A DNA stretch of 64,000 bases from Anaerolineales bacterium UBA5797 (GTDB taxonomy: Bacteria > Chloroflexota > Anaerolineae > Anaerolineales > Villigracilaceae). Below the pieces are notes generated by a model that ran no database searches, was not told where the DNA came from, and was given only the letters and a program-made list of their open reading frames with translations. Shown here in pieces: positions 8,704 through 16,800 of this stretch (the stretch's first letter is position 1; each line of letters starts with the position of its first letter). The translations under genes and the position numbers were made by a program. The stretch spans positions 11,849 to 75,848 of the forward strand of contig DIDP01000031.1 of NCBI GenBank assembly GCA_002418205.1, written 5' to 3'.

Positions 8704-9915
8704 ATGGATTTTCATAACACAGATGATTCCCTGACCCGGCGCGTAAGAGCGTTTACGGATCGGGTTGCAAGGTTAAAGGCGAACGATCTGCATTATTTCA
8801 ACATGCCTGTGACCGAGGTCCTGCCGGGGATGAAGGTGATCGTGAACGGACGTGAGATGGGGATGTATGCCTCTTACAGTTATCTTGGCCTGGTCGGGCA
8901 TCCGCGCATCAACGAAGCGGCGAAGAAGGCGGTGGATAAATTCGGCACCGGCACCAATGGCGTGCGCATGCTGGCGGGGACGCTGTCGATCCATAAGGAG
9001 CTGGAGGAGACGATTGCGAACTTCAAGCACGCTGAAGCCGCGGTCACATTCTCATCGGGATATGTCACCAATTTGACGGTCATCTCCGGGCTGATGGGGC
9101 GCGGCGATTATGTGTTTTCAGACAAGCTGAACCACGCCTCCATTGTGGATGGGTGTTTGATGTCCGGCGCGGAGTTCCGCCGTTTCCGCCATAACGACAT
9201 GGATCATCTCGAAGGCTTGCTCAAGAATGCGCCTGAGGGGGTCACCAAAATGGTGATCGCCGATGCCGTGTTCAGCATGGATGGCGATATCATCGACCTG
9301 CCCCGGATCGTGGCGCTCTGCAAAAAATATAACGCGTGGCTCATGATCGATGAGGCGCATTCCGTGGGCGTGCTCGGAAAGACCGGCACCGGCATCGAGG
9401 AACATTTCGATATGTTCGGTTCGATCGATATCAAGATGGGCACATTGAGCAAGACCATTCCCTCCGTGGGCGGGTACATCGCGACGAACAAGGATATTGC
9501 CACCTACTTGAACCACGCCAGCCGCGCCTACATCTTCTCTGCGGCGCTGCCGCCCGCGCAGGCCGCCGCCGCCAATGAAGCCTTCAAGGTCATCCTCGAT
9601 GAACCGTGGCGCATCGAACGTTTGAACCAGAACGCCAAACAATTCATCGGCGGGCTGAAGGGCATGGGGTTCGACACCATGCTGACCGAGACCGCCATCG
9701 TCCCTGTGTTGTGCGGGGAGGATGATACAGCCTTCGCCATGACGCGCGAGGCGCAGCACCAGGATGTGTTTGTGCTGCCCGTGGCTTCGCCTGCCGTGCC
9801 GCAGGGACTCGCCCGCCTGCGCGCCACCGTCACCGCCGTGCACGAACCGAGCGAGATCGAACGCGCCATGGATGTCATCGGTGTAGCGGGCAGGAAACTG
9901 GGCATCATTAAATAA
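8704..9915 (+). CDS. Alpha-oxoamine synthase (KBL/BioF-like PLP enzyme)
   Basis: 403-residue class-II PLP enzyme of the alpha-oxoamine synthase family, which condenses an amino acid with an acyl-CoA or acyl-ACP and releases CO2. Seen: DEAHSVGVLG (PLP-binding aspartate and histidine), the Schiff-base lysine in GTLSKTIPS (K250), and GTGTNGVRMLAGT near residue 80. Length matches 2-amino-3-ketobutyrate CoA ligase, 8-amino-7-oxononanoate synthase and serine palmitoyltransferase. The short N-terminal extension and isolated context (no biotin or threonine dehydrogenase neighbour) leave the substrate open; a sphingolipid-type or glycine C-acetyltransferase role is possible. It has its own promoter and a strong terminator, so it is monocistronic. 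Confidence 0.87.
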   Translation: MDFHNTDDSLTRRVRAFTDRVARLKANDLHYFNMPVTEVLPGMKVIVNGREMGMYASYSYLGLVGHPRINEAAKKAVDKFGTGTNGVRMLAGTLSIHKELEETIANFKHAEAAVTFSSGYVTNLTVISGLMGRGDYVFSDKLNHASIVDGCLMSGAEFRRFRHNDMDHLEGLLKNAPEGVTKMVIADAVFSMDGDIIDLPRIVALCKKYNAWLMIDEAHSVGVLGKTGTGIEEHFDMFGSIDIKMGTLSKTIPSVGGYIATNKDIATYLNHASRAYIFSAALPPAQAAAANEAFKVILDEPWRIERLNQNAKQFIGGLKGMGFDTMLTETAIVPVLCGEDDTAFAMTREAQHQDVFVLPVASPAVPQGLARLRATVTAVHEPSEIERAMDVIGVAGRKLGIIK

Positions 9916-9933
9916 ACCTGAAAGCTTCCTTCG

Positions 9934-9971
9934 AGACCTTCACATCGCTGAATGATGAAGGTCTTTTTATT
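9934..9971 (+). terminator. Intrinsic terminator after the oxoamine synthase gene
   Basis: Stem AGACCTTCA / TGAAGGTCT with a 13-base loop followed by TTTTTATTT, 18 bases after the stop codon. Confidence 0.85.
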
Positions 9972-10042
9972 TAACTCTGATAGTTCCTGATAGAGATTTA
10001 AAACGGATTTCTAATAATTGCTTTTTAGAATAGGACCATAAA

Positions 10043-10090
10043 CAGTTCTTGTGGGAGTTGAAGTGTTTATGCAGGCTCCCACAAGAACTG
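10043..10090. repeat. Perfect 15-bp inverted repeat
   Basis: CAGTTCTTGTGGGAG and CTCCCACAAGAACTG separated by 18 bases, 22 bases before the site-2 protease start. It could be an operator, a fold-back repeat or a leader hairpin. The rest of 9972-10112 shows nothing else. Confidence 0.7.
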
Positions 10091-10112
10091 ATGACAAAAT
10101 GGAGTTGAGAAA

Positions 10113-11219
10113 ATGAAATGGCAATGGAAACTTGGACGTTTTGCAGGGATCGATGTGTATGTTCATGCCACCTTTCTTCTGCTCATCGGCTGGGTGGGGT
10201 ACAGCCACTGGACCGAACACCAGAACTGGGGCGAGGTGCTGAATGGAATTTTCTTCATCCTTGCATTGTTCGCCTGTGTCGTTCTGCATGAATACGGTCA
10301 CGCGTTGACCGCCCGCAAATACGGGATCAAGACCCGCGATATCACGTTGTATCCCATCGGCGGCGTTGCCCGCCTCGAGCGCATGCCGGACAAGCCCATC
10401 GAGGAACTTTGGGTCGCCCTGATGGGACCCGCCGTCAACGTGGTCATCGCCGCGATCCTCTTTGCGTATCTCTTCCTGACGAACAGCCTGGTCCCGATTA
10501 CAGACCTGACCATCGCCTCAGGCTCGTTCATCGAGCGCCTGATGACGGTGAACATCACGCTGGTGCTGTTCAACCTGCTTCCCGCCTTCCCCATGGATGG
10601 TGGACGCGTGCTCCGCGCCCTGCTCGCCCTGCGCATGGACTACGTCCATGCCACGCAGACCGCCGCGAACATCGGTCAGGGCATGGCGTTTTTGTTGGGT
10701 TTCATCGGGTTGTTCAGCAACCCCTTCCTGCTCTTCATCGCCTTCTTCGTTTACATCGGCGCATCGCAGGAAGCCAGCATGGTGATGATGAAGAACTCGA
10801 TCAGCGGCATCCCGGTCACGCGGGCGATGCTCACCGATTTCAAAACCCTCTCGCCGCGTGACAGTCTTTCGCAGGTGGTCGCGCTCATTTTGTCCGGTTC
10901 CCAGCACGACTTCCCTGTGGTGGATGCAACAGGACGCGTGACAGGCGTCCTGGAGCGTGATGCGTTCATGAAGGCGCTCACCGAGCACGGACAATCCGCG
11001 CCGGTCATGGATTTCATCCGCCGCGATCTGCCTGAAGTCGATTCATACGACATGCTCGAAGGCGCGCTGATGCGCCTGCAGGAATCCGGTTCGAAGACCC
11101 TGCCTGTCACACACGCCGGTCAACTGGTCGGTCTGATCACGGCGGAGAATATCACCGAGTATTTGATGATCCGTTCTGCCTTGCGTACCGCCGGCAGTCT
11201 GCCGCAGCCTGTGGGATAA
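10113..11219 (+). CDS. Site-2 protease family (M50) membrane metalloprotease with CBS pair
   Basis: 368-residue intramembrane zinc protease. The HExxH zinc motif is HEYGH (H59) inside a hydrophobic helix, and the second metal-ligand motif appears as NLLPAFPMDGGRVLRA. About five or six membrane segments occupy residues 15-220. The C-terminus has a tandem CBS domain (about 235-355; VTRAMLTDF ... VMDFIRRDLPEV), which in this subfamily senses adenine nucleotides. It likely cleaves a membrane-bound regulator by regulated intramembrane proteolysis; the substrate is not evident from neighbours. Confidence 0.9.
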   Translation: MKWQWKLGRFAGIDVYVHATFLLLIGWVGYSHWTEHQNWGEVLNGIFFILALFACVVLHEYGHALTARKYGIKTRDITLYPIGGVARLERMPDKPIEELWVALMGPAVNVVIAAILFAYLFLTNSLVPITDLTIASGSFIERLMTVNITLVLFNLLPAFPMDGGRVLRALLALRMDYVHATQTAANIGQGMAFLLGFIGLFSNPFLLFIAFFVYIGASQEASMVMMKNSISGIPVTRAMLTDFKTLSPRDSLSQVVALILSGSQHDFPVVDATGRVTGVLERDAFMKALTEHGQSAPVMDFIRRDLPEVDSYDMLEGALMRLQESGSKTLPVTHAGQLVGLITAENITEYLMIRSALRTAGSLPQPVG

Positions 11220-11259
11220 GAAGATTCTTATCTGAGGATATCCAACCCAGAAAGCACTG

Positions 11260-11368
11260 TATAATCCGAATATCCCCCGATGGGGAGTAGCCGCCCGGCA
11301 ACGGGATGCACAGTCGTCAATCCGGATTCAGGTCCCGGCTGTTCAGCAAAAGGCAAGACCATCGCCAA
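11260..11368 (+). ncRNA. yybP-ykoY (Mn2+-sensing) riboswitch with its -10 box
   Basis: TATAAT (11260-11265) is followed by a leader carrying two hallmark segments of this class: GGGGAGTAGCC (from 11282) and the 3' GGCAAGACC (11352-11360), with a CCCGG-containing helix and GTCAA between. This RNA binds Mn2+ and usually controls Mn2+ exporters or other metal homeostasis genes. Here the 3' conserved segment is itself one arm of the terminator at 11357-11391, so ligand binding should favour read-through into dedA and the P-type ATPase. Confidence 0.88.
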
Positions 11369-11396
11369 GAAACATTTTTCTGGCGGTGGTCTTTTT
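11357..11396 (+). terminator. Riboswitch expression-platform terminator
   Basis: GACCATCGCCA pairs with TGGCGGTGGTC (one G-U pair) across a 13-base loop and is followed by TTTTTG. It shares GACC with the riboswitch's conserved 3' end, making folding mutually exclusive with the bound aptamer. Confidence 0.85.
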
Positions 11397-11407
11397 GTTT
11401 ATAAACC

Positions 11408-11436
11408 GCTCCTGCGAGGCTTAGTCCCGCAGGAGC
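11408..11436. repeat. Nine-bp inverted repeat upstream of dedA
   Basis: GCTCCTGCG and CGCAGGAGC around an 11-base loop, between the riboswitch terminator and the ribosome-binding site of the DedA gene. It is unexplained by the riboswitch and may be a small dispersed fold-back element. Confidence 0.55.
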
Positions 11437-11458
11437 ATGAGATACAGAGGAAAATAGA

Positions 11459-12130
11459 ATGCTCGATACAATCGAACAAACCATCCTTTCTGCGCTGCAA
11501 TCCATTTTCGACCAGTTTGGCTGGTTGGGTGTGTTTGGCTTGATGATCTTCGAAAATGCCACGGGCATCACTCCTTCCGAGGTCATTCTGGCATTCGCAG
11601 GCTGGATGTTGATCGAGCGTCATGGAATTTCACCGACCTTCATTCCGCTGGCGGGAGTTTATGCGGGGCTGGGGAGCGCCATCGGCGCATCCATCACATA
11701 TTGGGTCGCGCGCATCGGCGGCCGCCCCATGATCGAGAAATTTGCGAAATTCTTCCGCGTTAATATGTTCTATATCGAACGCGTCGAAGATCAGGTCAGG
11801 AAGTGGGGGGCGGGCATTGTGCTGGTCGGGCGCGTCCTGCCGGGGATCAGGACGCTCGTCAGCATTCCCGCCGGGCTGGTCAGAATCCCATTCCCGAAAT
11901 TCTTTGTTGCCACTTTCATTGGTGCATATGTTTGGTGTACACTATTGATCGGCGCAGGTTATATCCTGGGTCACGAATGGATGTTGATCAGCGAATACAT
12001 CAAGACCCATTTACCGCTGGTCCTGACGCTTGTTTTTCTGGCAGCGGCATCCTGGATCATTTATTACCAACGCGCATACCTTCCCGTATTGACGTGGCTG
12101 CGTTCAAGGACAAAAAGGTTGGACTCATAA
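11459..12130 (+). CDS. DedA family membrane protein
   Basis: 223-residue polytopic protein of the DedA/SNARE-associated (VTT) family, implicated in lipid scrambling (undecaprenyl phosphate and phosphatidylethanolamine recycling) and proton-dependent homeostasis. The signature is visible as FGLMIFENATGITPSE near the N-terminus and GRVLPGIRTLVSIPAGLVRI with the functional arginines near residue 125-145. Its stop codon is one base before the P-type ATPase start, so the two are translationally coupled and both under the Mn2+ riboswitch, which suggests a role in metal or membrane-potential stress. Confidence 0.9.
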   Translation: MLDTIEQTILSALQSIFDQFGWLGVFGLMIFENATGITPSEVILAFAGWMLIERHGISPTFIPLAGVYAGLGSAIGASITYWVARIGGRPMIEKFAKFFRVNMFYIERVEDQVRKWGAGIVLVGRVLPGIRTLVSIPAGLVRIPFPKFFVATFIGAYVWCTLLIGAGYILGHEWMLISEYIKTHLPLVLTLVFLAAASWIIYYQRAYLPVLTWLRSRTKRLDS

Positions 12131-12131
12131 C

Positions 12132-14852
12132 ATGAACTGGCATCTGCAATCCATCGAAAAATCCCTCGAAGCGCTTCAGAGCGGACCCGAAACCGGTCTC
12201 ACCCAATCCGAAGCGGATTCGCGCCTCAAGCAATATGGGCGCAACGAACTGGTAGAAAAAGGCGGGCGCACACCGCTCAAAATATTCTGGGAACAGATCA
12301 CCGCGACGATGGTGCTCATTCTCATCGCGGCGGCTGTGGTGGCGGGTCTGCTCGGTGACCTGAAGAACACGATCGCGATCTCTGCCATCGTCATTCTCTA
12401 CGCCATCCTCGGTTTTATTCAGGAATATCGCGCCGAGCAGGCGATCGCCGCCCTCAAGAAATTGTCCGTGCCGAATGTGCGCGTCCTGCGCGACAAAACC
12501 TTCAGAGAGATCTCAGCCCGTGACCTGGTGCCCGGCGACATCATCCAACTTGAAGCGGGGAACGTCCTGCCTGCCGATGTGCGCCTGCTCGAGGCGGTCA
12601 ACCTGCGCATTCAGGAAGCCGCCCTCACGGGCGAATCGGAACCCGTAGAAAAACAGACCGCCGCACTCTCCGGCGATGACTCTTCGGCAGGCTCAGGGCA
12701 AGCCTTGCCTCTTGGTGACCGCCGTAACATGGCTTACATGGGGACCATCGTCACGCAGGGGCGCGGTCTTGCCCTTGTCGCTGCCACGGGCATGCAAACC
12801 GAGCTTGGCAAAATTGCCGACCTCATTCAACAAAGCGGCACCGAGGAGACACCTCTTCAAAAACGCCTCGACCAGCTCGGCAGGAACCTGGCGGTCATCG
12901 GCATCCTCATTGCGGTGCTCATCGCGGTGATGGGCCTCCTGCGCGGCGACGATCTGCGTCACATGCTGCTCACAGCGGTCAGCGTTGCGGTGGCGATCGT
13001 CCCTGAAGGGCTGCCGGCGGTGGTCACCATCACGCTGGCGCTCGGCGCGCAGCGCATGCTTGCCAAGAATTCCCTCATCCGCAAGCTGCCCGCGGTGGAA
13101 ACGCTCGGCTCGGTCACGGTGATCTGTTCGGATAAGACCGGCACGCTGACCGAGAACCGCATGACCGTGGTCGTGCTGGATGTGGCGGACCATCAACTCG
13201 ACCTGTCAGCCGGGCTGCAACGGGACGGTTCGGTTCACGCGACCCGCAACCTGGGCGCGCCCGCCCAATCCTCCCTCTCGCTGACGGCGATCGGCGGCGC
13301 GCTGTGCAACGATGCCCGCCTGATCGACGAAGGCGACGACCGCTTCCGCACGATGGGCGATCCCACCGAGGGGGCGCTGGTAGCCGCCGCCGCCAAGATG
13401 GGATATTGGAAATCCTCGCTTGATCTGTCCTTCCCGCGCGCTGAGGAATTGCCATTCGACTCCGAACGGAAACGCATGACGACGGTCCATGACCTGAGGA
13501 AGTATGATTCCTCGATCCTTGCAGGGTTGGATATGGGCGACCATCGCTACATCGCCTTCACAAAGGGCAGCGTGGACGGATTGCTGGATGTGGCGGACCA
13601 GGTCTGGGTGAATGGAAAGGCTGAAGCGCTCGACGCAGGCTGGAGGTCCAGGATCGAAGCGGCGAACGAACGTCTCGCGAAAAAGGGGATGCGGGTCCTC
13701 GGTGTCGCGTTCCGTCTGATGAACCAGATCCCTGATGTGATCCAGACCGAACTCGAGCAAAAACTGACGTTCATCGGTCTGTTCGGCATGATCGACCCGC
13801 CGCGTGGTGAGGTGAAGGACGCCGTCGCGGTGACGAAGACCGCGGGCATCCGCACGGTGATGATCACGGGCGACCATCCGCTTACGGCGCAGGAGATCGC
13901 GCGGCAGTTGGGGATCAGTGATAGCGGACGCGTATTGACCGGTATCGAATTGGAAGAACTGAGCTTCGATGAGTTGAAGAGCGTGGTGGACGAGGTGCGT
14001 GTCTTTGCGCGCGTTTCACCTGAACATAAGTTGAAGATCGTGCAGGCGCTGCAGGAGAAGGGACACATCGTTTCGATGACCGGCGACGGCGTGAACGATG
14101 CGCCCGCGCTGCGCCGCGCAGACATCGGCGTGGCGATGGGCATCACGGGCACGGATGTTTCGAAGGAAGCCGCCGATATGGTGCTGCTCGACGACAATTT
14201 CGCGACGATCGTTTCGGCGGTGAAAGAGGGTCGCACGATCTACGATAACATCCGCAAGTTCGTGCGCTTCAGCGTGGCGGGGAACATCGGCAAGGTGCTG
14301 GTGATGCTGCTCGCTCCGTTCCTAGGCAAGCCAATTCCTCTGTTGCCCCTGCAGTTGTTGTGGCTCAACCTTTTAACCGACGGCTTGCTGGGACTTGGCA
14401 TGGGTGTGGAAGCGCCTGAAAAAGATACGATGAACCGCCCGCCGTATTCGCCCAAGGAGGGTGTGTTCTCGCGCGGCGCAGGGGCGCAGGTGATCTGGGT
14501 GGGCGCGTTGATCGGTTCCCTGGCATTGGGACTCGGTGCCTGGTATTACTTTGCGGGCCGCGAGGAATGGCAGACGATGGTCTTTACCTTCCTGGCTTTC
14601 GTGCAGGTCTTTCAGGCGTGGGCATCGCGCTCGGGAAGAGAATCCGCGTTCTCGATGCCAATGATGTCTAACCCGCTTTTGTTTTGGATGATGTTGGTTG
14701 TCACTGCCTTGCAGTTGGCTGTGATCTATATCCCGCCTGCGGCTGAGTTCTTCTCTGTCAAGCCGTTGGGAGTTGTTGATCTGTTGATCGCCATCGGTGC
14801 CGGGTTTGTTGTTTTGGTTGTGATGGAGATCGAGAAGAAAGTGCGCAAATAA
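12132..14852 (+). CDS. P-type cation ATPase, type II (Ca2+/Mn2+ class)
   Basis: 906-residue cation pump. Seen in order: actuator motif LTGESEPVE, ion-site PEGLP in helix M4 (IVPEGLPAVVTITLALG), phosphorylation motif DKTGTLT with D334, nucleotide-domain KGSVDGLL, and hinge motif TGDGVNDAPALRRADIG (about 650). The PEGLP motif places it with SERCA/PMR1-type calcium or manganese pumps. The upstream Mn2+ riboswitch argues for Mn2+ efflux. Length and N-terminal P_ATPase_N domain are normal. A short insert in the actuator region (SSAGSGQA) is encoded by sequence resembling a dispersed repeat (12681-12710). Confidence 0.93.
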   Translation: MNWHLQSIEKSLEALQSGPETGLTQSEADSRLKQYGRNELVEKGGRTPLKIFWEQITATMVLILIAAAVVAGLLGDLKNTIAISAIVILYAILGFIQEYRAEQAIAALKKLSVPNVRVLRDKTFREISARDLVPGDIIQLEAGNVLPADVRLLEAVNLRIQEAALTGESEPVEKQTAALSGDDSSAGSGQALPLGDRRNMAYMGTIVTQGRGLALVAATGMQTELGKIADLIQQSGTEETPLQKRLDQLGRNLAVIGILIAVLIAVMGLLRGDDLRHMLLTAVSVAVAIVPEGLPAVVTITLALGAQRMLAKNSLIRKLPAVETLGSVTVICSDKTGTLTENRMTVVVLDVADHQLDLSAGLQRDGSVHATRNLGAPAQSSLSLTAIGGALCNDARLIDEGDDRFRTMGDPTEGALVAAAAKMGYWKSSLDLSFPRAEELPFDSERKRMTTVHDLRKYDSSILAGLDMGDHRYIAFTKGSVDGLLDVADQVWVNGKAEALDAGWRSRIEAANERLAKKGMRVLGVAFRLMNQIPDVIQTELEQKLTFIGLFGMIDPPRGEVKDAVAVTKTAGIRTVMITGDHPLTAQEIARQLGISDSGRVLTGIELEELSFDELKSVVDEVRVFARVSPEHKLKIVQALQEKGHIVSMTGDGVNDAPALRRADIGVAMGITGTDVSKEAADMVLLDDNFATIVSAVKEGRTIYDNIRKFVRFSVAGNIGKVLVMLLAPFLGKPIPLLPLQLLWLNLLTDGLLGLGMGVEAPEKDTMNRPPYSPKEGVFSRGAGAQVIWVGALIGSLALGLGAWYYFAGREEWQTMVFTFLAFVQVFQAWASRSGRESAFSMPMMSNPLLFWMMLVVTALQLAVIYIPPAAEFFSVKPLGVVDLLIAIGAGFVVLVVMEIEKKVRK

Positions 14853-14866
14853 TTTATCGGTCGTCT

Positions 14867-14932
14867 ATCCACGGAGACACGATGCCACGGAGAAAATAAA
14901 AAAACTCTGTGTCTCAGTGACTCCGTGGTTTA
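14867..14932. repeat. Palindromic dispersed repeat, second copy
   Basis: CCACGGAGACACGATGCCACGG on one side and CTCTGTGTCTCAGTGACTCCGTGG on the other are imperfectly complementary. It fills the gap between the convergent P-type ATPase and carbonic anhydrase genes and matches the family seen at 5747 and 56997. Confidence 0.75.
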
Positions 14933-14934
14933 GC

Positions 14935-15477
14935 TTAATTCTCTCGCACCTGATACAACAAATTGTCTTCCACCTTATACATCAACGGCGCGACCTGAAT
15001 TTTGGGATAACGTAATCGCAGCCGTTTTGCTTCGCTCAACACAAAGTCCACTTCGTTGCCAATCTCGAACATGGGGGAGAAGTGCATGAAGTGTTCTTCC
15101 GCCCAATCCTTTTCCCAACCGGCGTTCTCGACCAGCCCTTTGATGAATTTATCCTTGCGAGCCACGAGGTTGACCATCCCGCACTGGTTGTGACCGATCA
15201 AGGCAATGTGCTTCACGCCTCCCACCGCGATCGCATACGAGACCTTGAACTCACTGTAACGCAGGTTCGCCCCTCCCGCACGGATGATGTAAGAAAAGTT
15301 GTCAGGGATGTGCAGATGCTTGCGGTTGTCCATGCACATGCCGACGAGCAGTTGCGCCTGGGTGTAGGTCTCATACTCGCGGTTGAGGTTGTGATATTCC
15401 AGTAACAGCCCGATGGGGGTATCGCGAAGTTCCGGGAAGATATCTTCTTTTGAAGAGACAGAAATCAGTCGATTCAT
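14935..15477 (-). CDS. Beta-carbonic anhydrase-like protein
   Basis: 180-residue member of the beta-carbonic anhydrase family, which interconverts CO2 and bicarbonate using a zinc ion. The ligand set is present: Cys-x-Asp-x-Arg as CMDNR near residue 48-52, then GHNQCGM with histidine and second cysteine near 106-110. The central helix after the second cysteine is compatible with the fold. The second residue of the first motif is Met instead of the usual Ser, and the protein is shorter than classical enzymes, so activity is likely but not certain. Last gene of a minus-strand cluster; 12 bases after the upstream gene, with an AGGAG site. Confidence 0.8.
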   Translation of the reverse strand: MNRLISVSSKEDIFPELRDTPIGLLLEYHNLNREYETYTQAQLLVGMCMDNRKHLHIPDNFSYIIRAGGANLRYSEFKVSYAIAVGGVKHIALIGHNQCGMVNLVARKDKFIKGLVENAGWEKDWAEEHFMHFSPMFEIGNEVDFVLSEAKRLRLRYPKIQVAPLMYKVEDNLLYQVREN

Positions 15478-15489
15478 GATTTGTTTCTC

Positions 15490-15954
15490 CTATCGGATGG
15501 TCTCCACATCTTTTGCAAGCATTTCCTTGTCCTCCACATCTTCGACCTGCTCCAGCATTTCACGCGCTTTTTCGAGATAGGTCAGCATGTTGACGCGGTT
15601 GTTTGCGATCATCTCCGCCCGGGCAAGGGTCTCATACGCGTATCCCCTGTAAAATGGAGCGAGGTCCTTTGCATATTGCAGGGACAACCGCCCATAGCGA
15701 CGCGCATTGTAGGGTTGTTGAATCAGGCAACACACGCGCGAGACCTGCCAGTATCCCACAGACAGGTTCTCATCGGTCACATCCTGCCTCTGCGACCAAT
15801 GCCAGAGGGATGCAATGGCGGTATGCAGCATCTCCATGTCCTCCTCGGTGGAACGACCGCCGTCCTTGTCCATGGTATCCCAGGTCTTGTTGAAACAATC
15901 GGTTGAAAAGTATGTGTGGGCTTCCTGAATGTCAAAATTCGGTTGGTCCGCCAT
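15490..15954 (-). CDS. Hypothetical alpha-helical protein
   Basis: 154 residues, soluble, predicted almost wholly helical and TPR-like (WQVSRVCCLIQQPYNARRYGRLSLQYA ending in LEKAREMLEQVED, in line with helix-turn-helix pairs). It contains many aromatic and histidine residues in its first half (HTAIASLWHWSQRQ). No family recognised. The start at 15954 (MADQPNFD) is preferred over the frame's first codon at 15972. It directly precedes the carbonic anhydrase gene by 12 bases and is probably cotranscribed with it. Confidence 0.65.
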   Translation of the reverse strand: MADQPNFDIQEAHTYFSTDCFNKTWDTMDKDGGRSTEEDMEMLHTAIASLWHWSQRQDVTDENLSVGYWQVSRVCCLIQQPYNARRYGRLSLQYAKDLAPFYRGYAYETLARAEMIANNRVNMLTYLEKAREMLEQVEDVEDKEMLAKDVETIR

Positions 15955-16050
15955 GGTCTGTCCTTTATGCAATTGTTGATGGATAGGTTAGATCAGATGG
16001 ACAGGCGCGGTCTGTTCGGGTAACAAACCTTCCGTCCGTATTCCGGGCGC

Positions 16051-16332
16051 TTATTTGACGAGCTTTACAAGCTGAGGTCTTGAGTTTGGGACGCGTTTGA
16101 TCTCCCCCCGTGCTTCAAGGTCCAATTTGACGGTGGTCACATACCACATGACCGAACCTTCGAACGTTCCATTCACTTCCTTTTCCACGGCGCGCGATAA
16201 CTTCATGAACGGCATTTCCTTGTGCTGGCGCAATGTTGACATAATTGCCTTGCGAATAATTTCATACTTGTTCTTGTCGATGTTGACACCCTGCTTCTTG
16301 GCAGGATGTAGTGTGCGAATCGTATCCTTCAT
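16051..16332 (-). CDS. Small winged-helix-like protein (DUF6958-like)
   Basis: 93-residue basic protein. The order helix, helix, helix then a beta-hairpin (VMWYVTTVKLDLEARGEIKRV) resembles a winged-helix fold, and the opening TLHPAKKQGVNIDKNKYE resembles the small DUF6958 family as I remember it. Such a protein could bind DNA, but no target is evident. Start supported by GGAGGAGG seven bases upstream. It lies 30 bases after the PPOX gene. Confidence 0.6.
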   Translation of the reverse strand: MKDTIRTLHPAKKQGVNIDKNKYEIIRKAIMSTLRQHKEMPFMKLSRAVEKEVNGTFEGSVMWYVTTVKLDLEARGEIKRVPNSRPQLVKLVK

Positions 16333-16362
16333 AAAGCTCCTCCTCCGTTAAGTGTGGGTATT

Positions 16363-16791
16363 TTACACCCAACCGCGTACTTCTGTTGGCTTGATTCGGA
16401 TGGCTCTCGAGTACTCGTTGCTGAACTCCTCGGGCGACATCTTCAAGCCAGCAATGCCGGTCCTGTATTTCCTGATATATGCAGGGACTTTGTGCGCAGG
16501 CGGGGAAGCCGTATCGAAGGATGCAACCCCGGTAAAAACGATCACGTGTTTATCTCCCTCCTCATCCTCCGTGTTGAAATGCAGGGATACGTTTGGATTG
16601 CGGTTCAAGTGCTTGATCTTGTACGCATTTGGCTGGCTGAAGATCAGGAAAGTATCATCCTCGTCCCAAATGAACCAGACCGGTCTCGGCTGAGGCGTTC
16701 CCTTTGAATCGACGGTCGTCAGCCAGACAAAGTATTCGTTCTTGAGGTGTCTCTTCACCACGCGCCCAAATTTGGAGTTGAGGTCGAACAT
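16363..16791 (-). CDS. PPOX-class F420/FMN-dependent oxidoreductase
   Basis: 142-residue split-barrel flavoprotein of the pyridoxamine-5'-phosphate-oxidase-like superfamily, resembling the mycobacterial F420-dependent group (LTTVDSKGTPQPRPVWFIWDEDDTFLIFS; KIKHLNRNPNVSLHF). It would reduce or oxidise a small substrate with F420 or flavin. Start at 16791 has an AGGAG box that overlaps the end of the upstream Fe-S gene, implying an operon. Cofactor choice cannot be decided from sequence alone. Confidence 0.78.
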   Translation of the reverse strand: MFDLNSKFGRVVKRHLKNEYFVWLTTVDSKGTPQPRPVWFIWDEDDTFLIFSQPNAYKIKHLNRNPNVSLHFNTEDEEGDKHVIVFTGVASFDTASPPAHKVPAYIRKYRTGIAGLKMSPEEFSNEYSRAIRIKPTEVRGWV

Positions 16792-16800
16792 GTGCCGCTC

